Shown: positions 21,655 through 31,699 of the stretch, piece by piece
Layout of the letters: the number at the start of each line of letters is the position of its first letter
How positions within the stretch are numbered: position 1 is the first letter of the stretch
Translations under genes and position numbers: made by a program
Notes under the pieces: model-generated
What the model saw: only the letters and a program-made list of their open reading frames with translations
Database searches by the model: none
Told to the model about the DNA's origin: nothing
Assembly: GCA_018806985.1 (NCBI GenBank)
Contig: JADANN010000273.1
Coordinates: 124,001 to 188,000 of the forward strand
Direction: 5' to 3'
Length of the DNA: 64,000 bases
Source of the DNA: Angiostrongylus vasorum
Taxonomy: Eukaryota > Nematoda > Chromadorea > Rhabditida > Metastrongylidae

Positions 21655-21990
21655 AATAGAACTCATAAATGTTTCGTTTTCTTTTTTCAGCAATCGCGAA
21701 GTTGTTAAACAGCATACGTTTACTTCCATTCAGTAACACACATACAACGCAATCGTAGCTGACGTTTCGGCAGTATCGCCTTCTTCAGAGCCGTCTTCGT
21801 CAACCATATGCGACTGTGAGCGGCTGTTCTTCCTCGGTGGAAGACAGGTGAAAAAAGGGCTCTAAAGAAGGCGATACTGCCGAAACGTCAGCTACGATTG
21901 TGTTGTAGGTGTGTTACTGCATGGAAGTAAACGTATGCTGTTTGAAAACCTCGCGAATGCTGAAAAAGAAAACGAAACATTTATAATCCA
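21655..21990. repeat. Palindromic Penelope-like terminal repeat, family F
   Basis: Two inverted arms of about 130 bases (AACTCATAAATGTTTCG...TCTTCAGAGCC and its complement) face each other across a 60-base centre. Each arm holds a 28-base hammerhead-like core: minus 21,761-21,788 (CTGAAGA, stem GGC/GCC, GAAA, CGTC, intact) and plus 21,862-21,889 (CTAAAGA, otherwise intact). Flanking GGCT and AGCT could pair as stem I. It abuts the LTR of BEL copy 2. Penelope-like elements are known for paired or inverted terminal repeats with hammerhead motifs. Confidence 0.7.
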
Positions 21991-21999
21991 ATACCGAGA

Positions 22000-23080
22000 C
22001 TAATAGAAAGTCGATCTTGGGAACTGTGGTAAAACTTATTCTGAACACTTCAAAGACATTTGTTTAAAACGCGCATTTCCTTCTGAACGAAGTATTTTCA
22101 AGAGGTACCCTAAGGAAGATTCAATGGTCATCGTATGTAAGAAGCCACATATGGGTGACCTTACTCTTTTTGAGAAAGAAAACAGTGAACTTTTTTTTGG
22201 TTGGCGGATTTTTAGCTTAGCTTGTGAAATAAGATTTCATTAAAGCTGATGAATATTAACTGAAGAGTGGAATATGGGCGTACAACACTTCTAAGATTTA
22301 AACAGGACAAAATAGACAGGACATCAGCCATCATATTTCAAGAAAAAGTGCTAATAACCTCAGGTTAGCTTAGAAAAGGAGAGTTCGTAATAGCACGTGT
22401 GTGTTCCAGTACACCTCTAACTATTGTGCTACAGGCATTACAAAGCTTAGTATGCAAAAGACGAACAATCTTTCCTTGCTACAGTTAGTCATCCATCTGG
22501 AAGTAATGTTCCAATAAAACGAATGCTTTCAGGATATCATCACTTAATGTCTTAAATTGACGTTATTGCGACATTACCGTGTCGCTTACTGTAGTTCAGT
22601 GATCGCAAGTTCTATCACAATATGTTATACTGATCTGTTGGCTTTTAATTTCATCGAACTTATGAAGGAGTTAATTGATTGGATCCAGAATAACTGCGTA
22701 GTGCCGTAGTTTAGCTTTGCCGGAGGCAGTTGCCGCGTCGAAAGTGTTTGACAAACTCTAGGACTTCTCTAAGAAGAACAAGAAATTGGAGAGTTCGCCG
22801 TCTTTTTTTCTTTCCACTAACTGTGTTTTTATTCTTTTTTTTCCTTGTTTTGAAGCACTGATATGCTTTTCTAGCTTGTCTACACTGTTGACGGCAACTG
22901 TCGAACATATCACCATCATCATCACACAACCTCTTATACCATTTCACAAAAACTACAAAAAACGACAGTTTTGTGGTTAGAAGTCATACAAATATCCGAT
23001 ACGTTGTTTAGCTTCATTGGCCAGCAGTCACATGGTTGTTGATCCGTTCAGAGAAAAATGGTTATGTTCTCCCACCTGCT
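22000..23080. other. No feature seen
   Basis: Opposing short frames at 22,711-22,980 contain a Lys-rich low-complexity run and are not convincing. Confidence 0.45.
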
Positions 23081-23084
23081 TTTC

Positions 23085-23400
23085 CTTACGGAATTCCACA
23101 TGCTGTTTCATCTGTGAAGGATCTAACACAACACTAGATCTAGACAGAATAATATCTGAGCGCCTGACGAACCTTTCACTAATCCTCATAAACACACTGG
23201 CTCTGCTCTTGACGCGTTACCTGTCGGAATGCAAGGTTCCTATTCAGTGAAAGACCAGCCCGACTGTGCTATTGTTCAACAACAGCGAAATTCTCTACCT
23301 CAGCAACTATCGCGCAATGTGTTTGTCGTCTATAAAATCTTCATTCGAGTGATCCTGAACAGGATTAACGGAATATGTGACGAAGGACGGCTATATGGGT
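23085..23400 (+). pseudogene. RTE-type RT fragment
   Basis: Across frames the plus strand contains the RTE pieces LLTRYLSECKVP, a VLLFNN-like stretch, YLSNYRAMCLSS and VYKIFIRVILNRINGICDEG, which align with FTRYLSECKV...YRPICLLSVVYKLF...RVVLNRIDRTLDEG of copy A. It is short, frameshifted and ends before a SINE-A copy. Confidence 0.65.
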
Positions 23401-23449
23401 GAGTGGGACTTTTAAAGTGATTTATTACAATGGCTACATCCACGCAATG

Positions 23450-23715
23450 AAAGATGAACCTCTCTGCGTTGATCAATCCCTGAGGGATGCTCCATGCATT
23501 CGACTTCATTAAGCACCGTTTGGAGGTGATTGAATGCATATCAGCCCCCTTACAATGACTCGCGGTGGCCTTCCGATGCATTAAGCACTGCGCTGCTATC
23601 CCGTTAGAAAAGTCTGGTACCATTCTGCCGACCCTGGAAGGATGGAAGACTTGGTGAGCCTGAGGCGCAGGGGTCGTTCTCAAGTGTACCGCAAGAGGCT
23701 TCCGACAACTGCGCC
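23450..23715 (-). repeat. SINE-A copy (tRNA-derived SINE)
   Basis: Minus-strand reading starts near 23,710 with GGCGCAGTTGTCGGAAGCCTC (A-box like) and includes TCACCAAGTCTTCCATCC, GGTACCAGACTTTTC and TGAAGTCGAATGCATGGAGC. It agrees along its length with 25,325-25,590 and 38,610-38,893. Confidence 0.75.
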
Positions 23716-23899
23716 ACGCCCACCCATAGAATATATATCTAATATAAGTATTTCATATATAGATGTGTGATAATTACCTCACGCTTCGTTAACGTATAGA
23801 GAAAAAATCTCTTGTATCCAGACCTCAGAACCAGTTCATGGTGAACTATGGAGTTTGCTGAGGGCCATGTTGCACTTTTAACATTACAGGACACCACAC

Positions 23900-24190
23900 A
23901 GCACTACACGACATCATATGCTGTGCGGATTCCAGTCCTCCTTCACTCGAATCATTTCCTTGTAACCATCATTCACAAATGTCTTCAGATTCGCTTGTGG
24001 TTTCGGTTTCTGTTTGAGGGTTCTAGTATTCTTTATGAATGTCGTTGAGTGCTTTTCGAGTATATTCTCCCTGGAATCCTGGGATGGCTGTGGCAGCGCG
24101 TTCTCGGGTTTTCACTACAAGCAGTCGCTAGTTTTTGTTGACGGGTGAGAGCTTCTTAAATAAGTCCGGTTGTGAGTCTCGAACTTCGAA
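23900..24190 (-). repeat. Dispersed coding-like repeat C, copy 2
   Basis: Read on the minus strand it gives VKTRERAATAIPGFQGEYTR, KALNDIHKEY, a stop, then NPQTETETTSESEDIC. The last part matches copy 1 at 8.1 kb. The peptide looks like real protein sequence from an unrecognised element or gene. Confidence 0.45.
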
Positions 24191-24199
24191 GGGGTGGGA

Positions 24200-24550
24200 A
24201 GATTGGTTGGCCAAGAGTGGGGTGAAATCAGGCAATCGCGTGCATTACTGGACGGCATCTTTACCACAACGCTACTGCATATTGAAAATATTGGAAAATT
24301 ATGGAAATTATCCAAATAAGCTGACAGAGTCAACTACGGCTTCACCACTCTGTAATGATATCGACGTGAAGAACAGGATTTGACAAGGTAAGATTGATTG
24401 ACTGATTGATTTGAAAAGACATTTCGCTAACATTATTTACAGCTACCCCTCGAGAATGTAATGCGGTAGAGCATGTCGGTGGGATTTTATAAATCACTCT
24501 GTATTTCAACCTTTTGTTTATTGTGCTGTACTCAGGAAGTCGATGTGGAA
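24200..24550. other. No feature seen
   Basis: Short frames only; no repeat match noticed. Confidence 0.4.
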
Positions 24551-24674
24551 TATGCGAGTAGAAGAACCATATTTATTTGTATGACCTTGTAAACTGATCT
24601 TTTTTAGCTGATGCGAGGTTGGTATAGGTCTTCGTTGTCGTTGTCGTTGTTGTTGGTGTTGTTGGTCGATGGCT

Positions 24675-24702
24675 GACGTTTCGGCGATTTCGCCTTCATC
24701 AG
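24675..24702 (-). ncRNA. Hammerhead-ribozyme-like core, best copy
   Basis: The minus strand reads CTGATGA, one extra A, stem II GGCG-AAAT-CGCC, GAAA, then CGTC. Flanking AGCT and AGCC give a short stem I. All invariant hammerhead core bases (CUGANGA, GAAA, UC) are present. There is no loop III: the ACGU between GAAA and the cleavage site is self-complementary, so stem III could form only between two molecules, as in dimeric minimal hammerheads of Penelope-like elements. Activity is inferred, not shown; the extra A before stem II is a deviation. Confidence 0.6.
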
Positions 24703-24865
24703 AGCTTGGACGTATTTTATATTAGAATACTTTAATTATTCGCTGGAAAAAGGCTAAAGTGTTAATGAAGATCAAAGTTTTAAATAGATGGTGAGTTAGG
24801 ATGCTACGGTCAAACTGAAAGGCTACTCACCGTGATGTAACGAGTGGGACTGGCCCACGCGTTGT

Positions 24866-25048
24866 TCACGTGGGGTCGCGAGCACGACACACCCCGGGGG
24901 TGAAAAATATCATTTTGAAATAGGGCGCCAGGTCACGTCTGATAGTGAGGCATTCGTCTTTCCGGTTCATCTTTGGATTTTTGAAATTTATCCAAAACGC
25001 TTCAAGAGTTTTGCGCGTTGATGTTTTAGACCTATACCAACCTCGCAT
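24866..25048 (-). pseudogene. Penelope-like GIY-YIG endonuclease C-terminus
   Basis: The frame reads KTSTRKTLEAFWINFKNPKM, then NRKDECLTIRRDLAPYF. This resembles the conserved end of the endonuclease domain carried by Penelope-like reverse transcriptases (TR..LEA.WI...P.MNR). The first residues (MRGWYRSK) are encoded by the terminal arm, so the protein was truncated at its N side when the arm joined it. RT motifs are absent. Confidence 0.6.
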
Positions 25049-25324
25049 CAGCTGAAGAAGATCAGTTTATAAGATCATACAAGTAAATATATCAACTATC
25101 TATGCCGAGGCTTATAGAAAGTCGGTCTTTTGAGTTATTAAGAAGAATCATAGTTGGATGGTCCAGAGTTTTTGATTCATTATATCATCTAGTAAATCTA
25201 ACTTCCCAGTTACATCGAACAACCCCTGGTGTTAGATAGCACGGCTGGCTAGTCGTGATTTATACTCTGCGTCTAATCAGGTGCACCATACGAAGATTTC
25301 TTTGTAGATTAAAACAAAACGATA

Positions 25325-25590
25325 AAGTTCTTGGAGTTGATAAATCCCTGAGGGATACGCCATGCATTCGACTTCACTAAGGATCGTTTGGAGGTGATTT
25401 AATGCATATCTGGGCTTTACAATGACTCTCGGTGACCTGCCGATGTATCGAGCTTGTGCTTCTATCCTCCAAGACAAGTCTGGTACCAATTTGCTCAGAG
25501 AATTGGAAGGCTTGGTGGGTCATGGGCGCGAAGATCGATTCCACGTGTGTTGCAGAGCACCTCCGACCACTGCGCCACACACACCCTCAC
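25325..25590 (-). repeat. SINE-A copy, near full length
   Basis: Minus-strand reading begins GTGTGGCGCAGTGGTCGGAG, a tRNA A-box pattern. A B-box-like GGAATCGATCTTCGC follows about 30 bases on. The body includes ATTGGTACCAGACTTGTC and ATCGGCAGGTCACCGAGAG, and the 3' part GTCGAATGCATGGCGTATCC. These are the marks of a tRNA-derived SINE. Confidence 0.8.
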
Positions 25591-25599
25591 CTATCTAAG

Positions 25600-27475
25600 A
25601 GGTGTGAATTGTCTGCTTATTTTCACTTCATTCTTAAATTTATTCTGGCAACTCGAAATCGGAAGAAATTTGCATTTATTTGATTGGTTTTACATCAACA
25701 CATAATTTATTTAGTTATTTAGTGCCAACAAGTGGTGGGCAAAAAAAATTTTTGTGTGGGCGATCCATCTTGAGCCTGATACAGCTTGTGAGCACATTAC
25801 TGGACGTCGCCTGCTCCTGTCGATGGCGGACAGTGGCTATGTCAACTAGGTTTTTCTAGCATCATTTTGTCTTGATATTTCTGTGTCTTAGTTTACTAGT
25901 AAGTCTTTAGTTATTGTCTTAAAGTTGTTAGTTGAAATTTCATCGATGTCGTTTTTATACAGAGGAAGTCAGGCTATTGTCAACATCGGTACCAATCACT
26001 GTCTTTTAAGATAAGTCAGCCCTTCGACAATGCATCCCTCAATTTGTCGGATACATTTGTTGGACTGATATGCTATAGGTGTTAACTGGTCAAATATTGT
26101 AAATAAGTTCATGTTTCGTACTTTGCAACATCGTCCTTTCTTCTTCGTCAACCAACACCATGTAGATTACCGTAGTTTCTGCCCTTAAGTTAAGCGATAA
26201 GATAGTGTTTTTTTGTTGACTGAATTCCGCCATTAACACAGGAATTATTTTGATCAATAGCAATATTAGCAGTGACTGAAGTTTGCTATCTGAAGATAAC
26301 CAAACAAAACCAATAACCTTATGGACCTGACTGCGAGAACAAACTCGTTGCTGTGCTTTCTTGAGCTTGTTGTTCTGTGAATTAAGTCGCATTGCACAGC
26401 TTACTCTTGCTTCCTTCGTTCTTATCACCATACTCACCACTTTTCACCAGTATTTATGTATTGTCATTAATAGTAACAAATTCTGCTGGGATGGCTCTAT
26501 TGATATTGTATTTGCATATTTTGTAGACAAAGGTTCATTCAAATGGATTACTTCGTGCACTTATTATCTGAGTAATCTTGTAAAAACTTAAATCCTAGTA
26601 GTAATTAGTATAATTTGTCAGTGTGTACTTGGCAGTGAGTGGAAACGACTGGTCACCTCTCTAGCTTGATATAATATTGTAATGTTTTCACTGCTTTCAC
26701 CGAGATCGCTAACCGTTGCATTACCTATGGAAATAATAATCTATCTTGCAGCCCTCTTTTGTAAACCCTTGAATGATTTACTAACCGACATATAAACCGG
26801 TAGTTCAGGAATTCCTAACACTTCCTCCGTTCTTTCCTTGGAACCGTTTACCATGAGGATGGCCAGGTTCACCAATGCGTTTTTAGAGTGGCTAGGAGAT
26901 CCGCCGTCTGCTATTCACACAGTAATGGCTGCTTGACACGTGTTTCTCACAACCATCCTTTTTGTGTGTGAAGGGTTGGAGAAGAGGTAATGAACCAGTA
27001 TGCTTCTATTACTTGGCATTCCATATCACTTTGTGACGTCTTCCGATAGATTAGATTGAATGTTCGAAAATGGAATATACTTTCCTTTAGCTTCCTCTCG
27101 GGTAAGTTTTCCTCTGACTGTTCGTTCAACAACTCATTTCATATGATTTGAAGGAAGTGGTCGTCATATTCTTCAACAAATGTGTTACAATGCGCAATCA
27201 AAAGGGCTTGCGACTCCTGGCAATTACCCCGACAAAGTCTTTCCTACCTTTGGACATGAAATACATTATTCTAAAGCCAGCGTTTGCAAGATATCTTGAA
27301 CGTTCCTAATCACAAAATTTTCATAATGACTTTTTGCGAGACTATGTATCCCATAAGCTTTCTTCGTTATCACGAGTTCAATGGTTGCAGGTTGTGCGGA
27401 CGGATATAGTCGTAATTGCATCAAGTAATAAATTGAACATCTCAGGTAAATAGTAGCTTGGAGTGTTCCAACTCA
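25600..27475. other. No confident feature
   Basis: Two minus frames (26,090-26,440, Lys/Gln-rich, and 26,947-27,132) were examined. Neither has clear splice signals or a family. No repeat match was noticed. Confidence 0.4.
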
Positions 27476-27479
27476 GTGA

Positions 27480-27960
27480 TATATTCACTACATTTACAGT
27501 ATGCCTGGTATAGCATTTTTTAATAAATACGTCGCGAGCTGCATTGCATTTTATACATATCAGCGGTGTACATTGCTGCACAACGCCTTTTTTACTGCAT
27601 TTTTTTGTATTCATTCGGTAGCTTGTCCTACACAGGTGGTATATTAAGCGCGGCATATAGAAAGTTGTTCTCCTCACCTAACTAGCAGAGAGAGACTATT
27701 GTCGTTGAAAAGCGTATGCAGCATAGAGATGCCGCCAGTGAAGAGGCACAGAAACTCTCTTCTTGAACACCACGACTCGAAAGTAAGGTAGAGTCTTTGT
27801 CTATGACAAGGTGACGAATCATTGAGGGGGACTTCCACGGATTGGTTCGCCGTTCATAAAGCATGTGCTCATCACTAGGATTTAATACAACTTTTCTTTC
27901 AGAGCTCTTATATCTTGTAATCTTAAGAATGTACTCAAGAAGTTCATGCATTTCGAAGAA
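27480..27960 (-). repeat. Coding-like dispersed repeat D, copy 1
   Basis: The minus strand reads LNPSDEHMLYERRTNPWKSP, SMIRHLVID and FCASSLAASLC, then, after stops, the stretch encoding DKLPNEYKK. The copy at 54.85-55.31 kb encodes LNTTDERILCER, SMIYRFII and CCASSPATFC at the same places. The DNA also matches 35.48-35.88 kb. The shared residues mean the unit was once protein-coding. The family is not recognised; a transposon-borne or duplicated gene exon is possible. Confidence 0.55.
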
Positions 27961-27969
27961 TGAAAACGC

Positions 27970-28615
27970 ACTGAAAGTGCATGAAACATAATGCGAAAAT
28001 ACAACAATTGAGAAATGAACCTAACAAAATGGCATAAAACTTCAAGACCAGTACACACATGGACACATGCCAATAACACATAGAATCTTAAAAAAGCCGC
28101 ACATACACATAACAACGAATAACACTACCCCTGAGGAAAGAAATGCATCGTAAATCTCTGTATTTGTATGAAACGGTTACGGTAAAAACCTTAGAAAGAC
28201 TACAAAGGCGTATGTTCCTAGGTGTTCTCAATCTTCGTAAGACAAAACTACAACGAGATTGGCTTGTCTATACAGTGACTAGTGGAATAATGAAGTACAG
28301 TAATATATAGTCATACTGCCTCGAAAGACTTTTTTAAAGATTACTGTGCCTCTTGTTTATAATTGTATCAATGTTATCCCTGAGCTTGGAAGTTTTGGAT
28401 AGCGAGGTTAAGAGCAGGAAATGGTGGTGGTTGGAAAAGTTTCCCAAGTTGTTGTTGTGTTGGTGGGACAGATGGCTCGACTAGCTCCGATTTATCATCG
28501 AAGCCGAATTTTTGCTCCTTATCCGCGCTACTCGTTTCTGCAGGCACCTAAAAACACTACCAAGATCACAATGATTATTTTTTTACTTTTCTGCCTACTA
28601 CAACTTTTACCGTAG
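27970..28615. other. No feature seen
   Basis: Short frames only. Confidence 0.45.
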
Positions 28616-28624
28616 GGTACTGTG

Positions 28625-28790
28625 CGAAATACAATCACAACATCACAACGATGCTGAGATATTTGCAAAACTCCGGACCGCAGGTGCCTGCAGTGGGAAA
28701 ACGAAGACGATACTACCCTGTCTGGGAGCTAACGCGTTCACCACCACACCAAGCGGGTCCTTCGTTTCGCCTTTCTCTCAGCTACTATCG
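28625..28790 (-). repeat. SINE-B copy
   Basis: The plus strand has GATGCTGAGATATTTGCAAA and ACTCCGGACCGCAGGTG, then GAGCTAACGCGTTCACCACC; the reverse complement of the latter is the tRNA-like head (GGTGGTGAACGCGTTAGCTC). It matches the copies near 30.6, 30.9, 31.1 and 50.0 kb. Confidence 0.75.
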
Positions 28791-28984
28791 AGATCGTTTT
28801 GATTCATAAGTTACTGAGAAGTTTTTGGTCACGTTTGAAACCTTTTCAGCTCATGCTCGATCCTGTTGAAATTATGATGCAAAAAAATTTATCATCACTG
28901 CAGCTGAAGTCCTTTGTGGGAAAGCTAATAATTACAGTAAGCTTGGCACTTAAATAAATTATATTCCTCATAGATATTCGTCTA

Positions 28985-29250
28985 TTGAGCGCGTGCGTCG
29001 CAGTGGTCAGAGGCACCGTGCAATACACATGAGATCGATCCCCGCGCCCTAGCTCGCCAAGCCTTCCATCCTTCCGGGATCGACAAATTGGTACCAGACT
29101 GGTCTGGGAGGATAATAACACCGGCTCGATGCATCGGTAAACCATCGTGTGTCACTGGATCGGCTAGATATGCATTCAGTCACCTCTTACGATGCTAGAT
29201 GAAGTCGCATACGTCTCTTAGATATAGATCAACGCCGAAGCTTTATCCTT
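28985..29250 (+). repeat. SINE-A copy, plus strand
   Basis: An A-box-like GTCGCAGTGGTC is at 28,997-29,008 and a B-box-like GAGATCGATCCCCGC at 29,031-29,045, followed by the body (CGACAAATTGGTACCAGACT) and the 3' part (GATGCTAGATGAAGTCGC). Confidence 0.8.
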
Positions 29251-29254
29251 CTTT

Positions 29255-29825
29255 ATTTTGTTCGGCTGTCAGCAAAGCACCATTAAAAATTAGAATATAA
29301 TTTCGGACCAACTTCTACTCGGTCCTCTTCTGGGTTGAATTCGGTAATGATGTCAGAGTAACGTTCACGTCGTATTCCCCGCATGTCATTTCTTTGTTAA
29401 TGGTTGGCCGTTAGGATAGGCCGCAAGTTGGCTTACTCGTTGCAACTGCATGGGGCAGTTCCGTCGAGAAATAGTCCTTTCTTGGATACCCAACTGAGTT
29501 GGATCTCAAATTTGCCCTATCCTGAGTAGAGCACTAAACTGGCTGTTTCACATTACTATTTGTTCGCACTGTTTAGATTACAACAGTACCATCAATTCGA
29601 GGACATAATACACCGTTCTTTATGTCGAATCCGCATCACTTCTTTTATCAGTTAGTCGAATCAACGTAGATTCTGCAGACTTAAGAGGTCTGAACTCACT
29701 GAGGTTATCTCACCGAATTAAACTAATTTAATTTTACACAAATCACAATTTGCGAAAAATTTCCACTCAACAGAAGAAGTTTGTCGCCATTAGATGGATA
29801 AAGAATTCTATGCCTGAAAAAAGCG
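29255..29825. other. No feature seen
   Basis: No frames or repeats recognised up to the splice donor of the candidate exon. Confidence 0.45.
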
Positions 29826-29828
29826 TAC

Positions 29829-30399
29829 CTGTTTATTGACCGGCTGTGTAATAGAGCTGCTTTTGAGTTGTACTGGAGCAAATGGTAGCTGGTGTTGGTA
29901 TTGTGTTGTTAAAGCAAACGGATTATGTAGTGGCGAGCTCAATTGAGCACTGCCCATAGAGAAATGTCGTAACATGAAGGGGATCAAACATCGACTGATG
30001 AAGTTGATATGGCATGAACGGATGTAGTTGTTGAAAAGTAGATGGAGGTGATAGAGGAGTAAGATTTGCTTGTGGAACACCAAATACTTGAGCTTGTGGT
30101 GCGACAGATAATGGTTTCAATTCAGTAGGTTGTGGAGTGAATGCAGAAAATATATTCAGTTGTGGCAAAGGTGGTAGAGTGGGAAAGGTAAATGGTGTAA
30201 ATGAATGGAAAGCAAAAAAAAAGGAGCAGGTGTCGTCGTGGATGTAACATCGATTTGCAACACTGGAGGATTTGCACTGGGACTAATAATGAAACGGCGA
30301 GAATAACGCGTGTATTGATCGCGTTCAGAAACGGGATTAAAGATTGGCGCACCGAAGCTTTCTGGACGATCATGCTTTTTGAAGTAACGTTCGTTGTTC
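29829..30399 (-). CDS. Candidate host exon, Pro/Gln/Thr-rich protein, two frame breaks
   Basis: A nematode-style acceptor (TTTACCTTCAG|G) at 30,400 and a donor (AAACAG|GTACGC) at 29,829 bound 571 bases on the minus strand. The peptide starts NNERYFKKHDRPESFGAPIF, continues ERDQYTRYSRRF and TSTTTPAPF, breaks frame at a run of nine T (one more T would restore it), continues PQLNIFSAFTPQPTELKPLS and LSPPSTFQQLHPFMPYQLH, breaks once more near 29,960-29,985, and ends LTTQYQHQLPFAPVQL. The composition suggests a low-complexity region of a nuclear or secreted protein. Consistent residue style across the breaks suggests either a recent pseudogene or sequencing indels. No family is assigned and no other exons were joined. 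Confidence 0.5.
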
Positions 30400-30547
30400 C
30401 TGAAGGTAAATTCTTATGAGTCTTGAAAAATAGTGCTGATTTCTTTTACTTATTCATTCAACAGTTGCTCACAACTTGGCACATTGTTCACGATTATGGT
30501 GGTAGGAGTGAGTTCTAATCTCTTTTATTTATGGCCTCTTCTTTTTT

Positions 30548-30745
30548 CATGGCAGGGTGTGCTATGAAATCTAACTACTATGATGCTGAGATATTTACAA
30601 AACTCCGCACCGCAGGTGTCTGCGGTGGGTATCGAAAACCCTATTACCCATTCCGCGGGCTAACGCATTCACCATCGCACTATGCTGGTCTTTCGTTTTG
30701 CCTTTCTTTCAGTCGTGTTTTTATAGGTGCTATCAGCAATCACCC
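30548..30745 (-). repeat. SINE-B copy
   Basis: It includes GGCAGGGTGTGCTATGAAAT, GATGCTGAGATATTTACAAA, ACTCCGCACCGCAGGTGTC and CTAACGCATTCACCATCGC; minus-strand head. Confidence 0.78.
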
Positions 30746-30854
30746 TCCAACAGGATTGATCTAGGGAGTACGAATCGGCAATGAACCTAGTTAAGCTAAA
30801 GCTGTAGTATAATACACAATGTGATCACTTTTTTTATTTAGTGCCTATTCTTTT

Positions 30855-31003
30855 CTCACGGCAGGGTCTACTGTGAAATATAATTACCATAGTGCTGAGA
30901 TGTTTGCAAAACTCCAGACCGCAAGTGTCTACGGTGGGGCGGAACACGCTATTACTCTTTCCAGGAGCTAATGCGTTTACCACTGCACCATTCTGATGCT
31001 TAA
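30855..31003 (-). repeat. SINE-B copy
   Basis: It includes GTGCTGAGATGTTTGCAAA, ACTCCAGACCGCAAGTGTC and GCTAATGCGTTTACCACTGC. It lies about 10 bases from an inverted copy. Confidence 0.78.
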
Positions 31004-31014
31004 TAAAACACGGC

Positions 31015-31215
31015 TGAAATAAAGGCGAAACGAGGGATCCGCTTGATGCGGTGGTGGTAGCCACCGTAAAGGTTAGTGGCGTGTTCGATCACCACCGCAG
31101 ACAGCTGTGGTTTGGAGTTTGGAAAACATCTCAGCATCGTGGTGAGTTTTAATCGTTCAGCAGAAAAGGTAGCTGTATTGCAGCGATCATACGTTATCAA
31201 TAGCTCAATGCAATT
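31015..31215 (+). repeat. SINE-B copy, inverted relative to its neighbour
   Basis: The plus-strand head contains GGTGGTGGTAGCCACCG, a B-box-like GCGTGTTCGATCACC at 31,079-31,093, then GGTTTGGAGTTTGGAAAACA and TCTCAGCATCG. Together with 30,855-31,003 it forms a head-to-head inverted pair. Confidence 0.75.
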
Positions 31216-31344
31216 TCTCCGATATATCATCATTGTCATCAGCTGATCACTATGCTTGCTTTACCAAAAAAAGAACTGAAAAAATTCCCCCAGATTAGAA
31301 AAAAGAGGTGTATTTACTTATATGATCTTATGAAGTGATCTTCC

Positions 31345-31697
31345 TAAGCTGATGCGAGGTTGGTGTAGGTCTTCGTTGTCGTTGTCCTTGTTGCTGTCAA
31401 AAGTCGCTGTTGGTGTTCTTGGTCGATGGCTGACGTTTCGGCGATTTTGTCTTCCTCAGAGCCGTGCTGTTACGAGTGGGACTCGGTCCGGCACGGCTCT
31501 GAGGAAGGCGAAATCGCCGGAACGTCATCCATCGACCAACAACACCAACAGCAACGACTAGCAACAACGACAACAGCAACGAAGACCTATACCAACCTCG
31601 CATCAGCTTACGAAGATCAGTTTATGAAATCATATAAATAGATGTGACAATAATCTATGCCGAAGTTTATAGAAAGTCGGTCTTTTGAGTTATTAAA
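31345..31697. repeat. Palindromic Penelope-like terminal repeat, second family
   Basis: Inverted arms start GCTGATGCGAGGTTGGTGTA on the left and end TATACCAACCTCGCATCAGC on the right, about a GTTACGAGTGGGACTC centre. Each arm has a hammerhead-like core: minus 31,432-31,459 (CTGAGGA, stem damaged on one side, GAAA, CGTC) and plus 31,499-31,526 (CTGAGGA, GGCG/CGCC, GGAA, CGTC). The arms and right flank match 24,555-25,145, which still carries the endonuclease remnant. Confidence 0.7.
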
Positions 31698-31699
31698 AA

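Larger units (their letters stand above)
24555..25145 (-). mobile_element. Truncated Penelope-like element with inverted terminal arms
   Basis: The left arm (24,590-24,665) and right arm (25,025-25,080) are inverted copies of GACCTATACCAACCTCGCAT and flanks. Between them, on the minus strand, lie a GIY-YIG C-terminal remnant (24,866-25,048), a short 3' untranslated stretch and a hammerhead-like core (24,675-24,702) followed by (CAA)n-like DNA and the arm. This protein-end-then-ribozyme-then-repeat order fits a 5'-truncated Penelope-like element. The right flank to 25,145 (TATAGAAAGTCGGTCTTTTG) recurs at 31,667-31,686. Confidence 0.65.

Noticed and set aside
22711..22947. Lys-rich minus ORF with CRQQCRQARKAYQ, faintly like the RTE linker
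   Set aside because: The orientation disagrees with the adjacent RTE fragment and the likeness is to low-complexity sequence only.
26090..26440. 116-codon minus ORF that could be part of a receptor
   Set aside because: No membrane-segment pattern, no splice frame and no recognisable motif.
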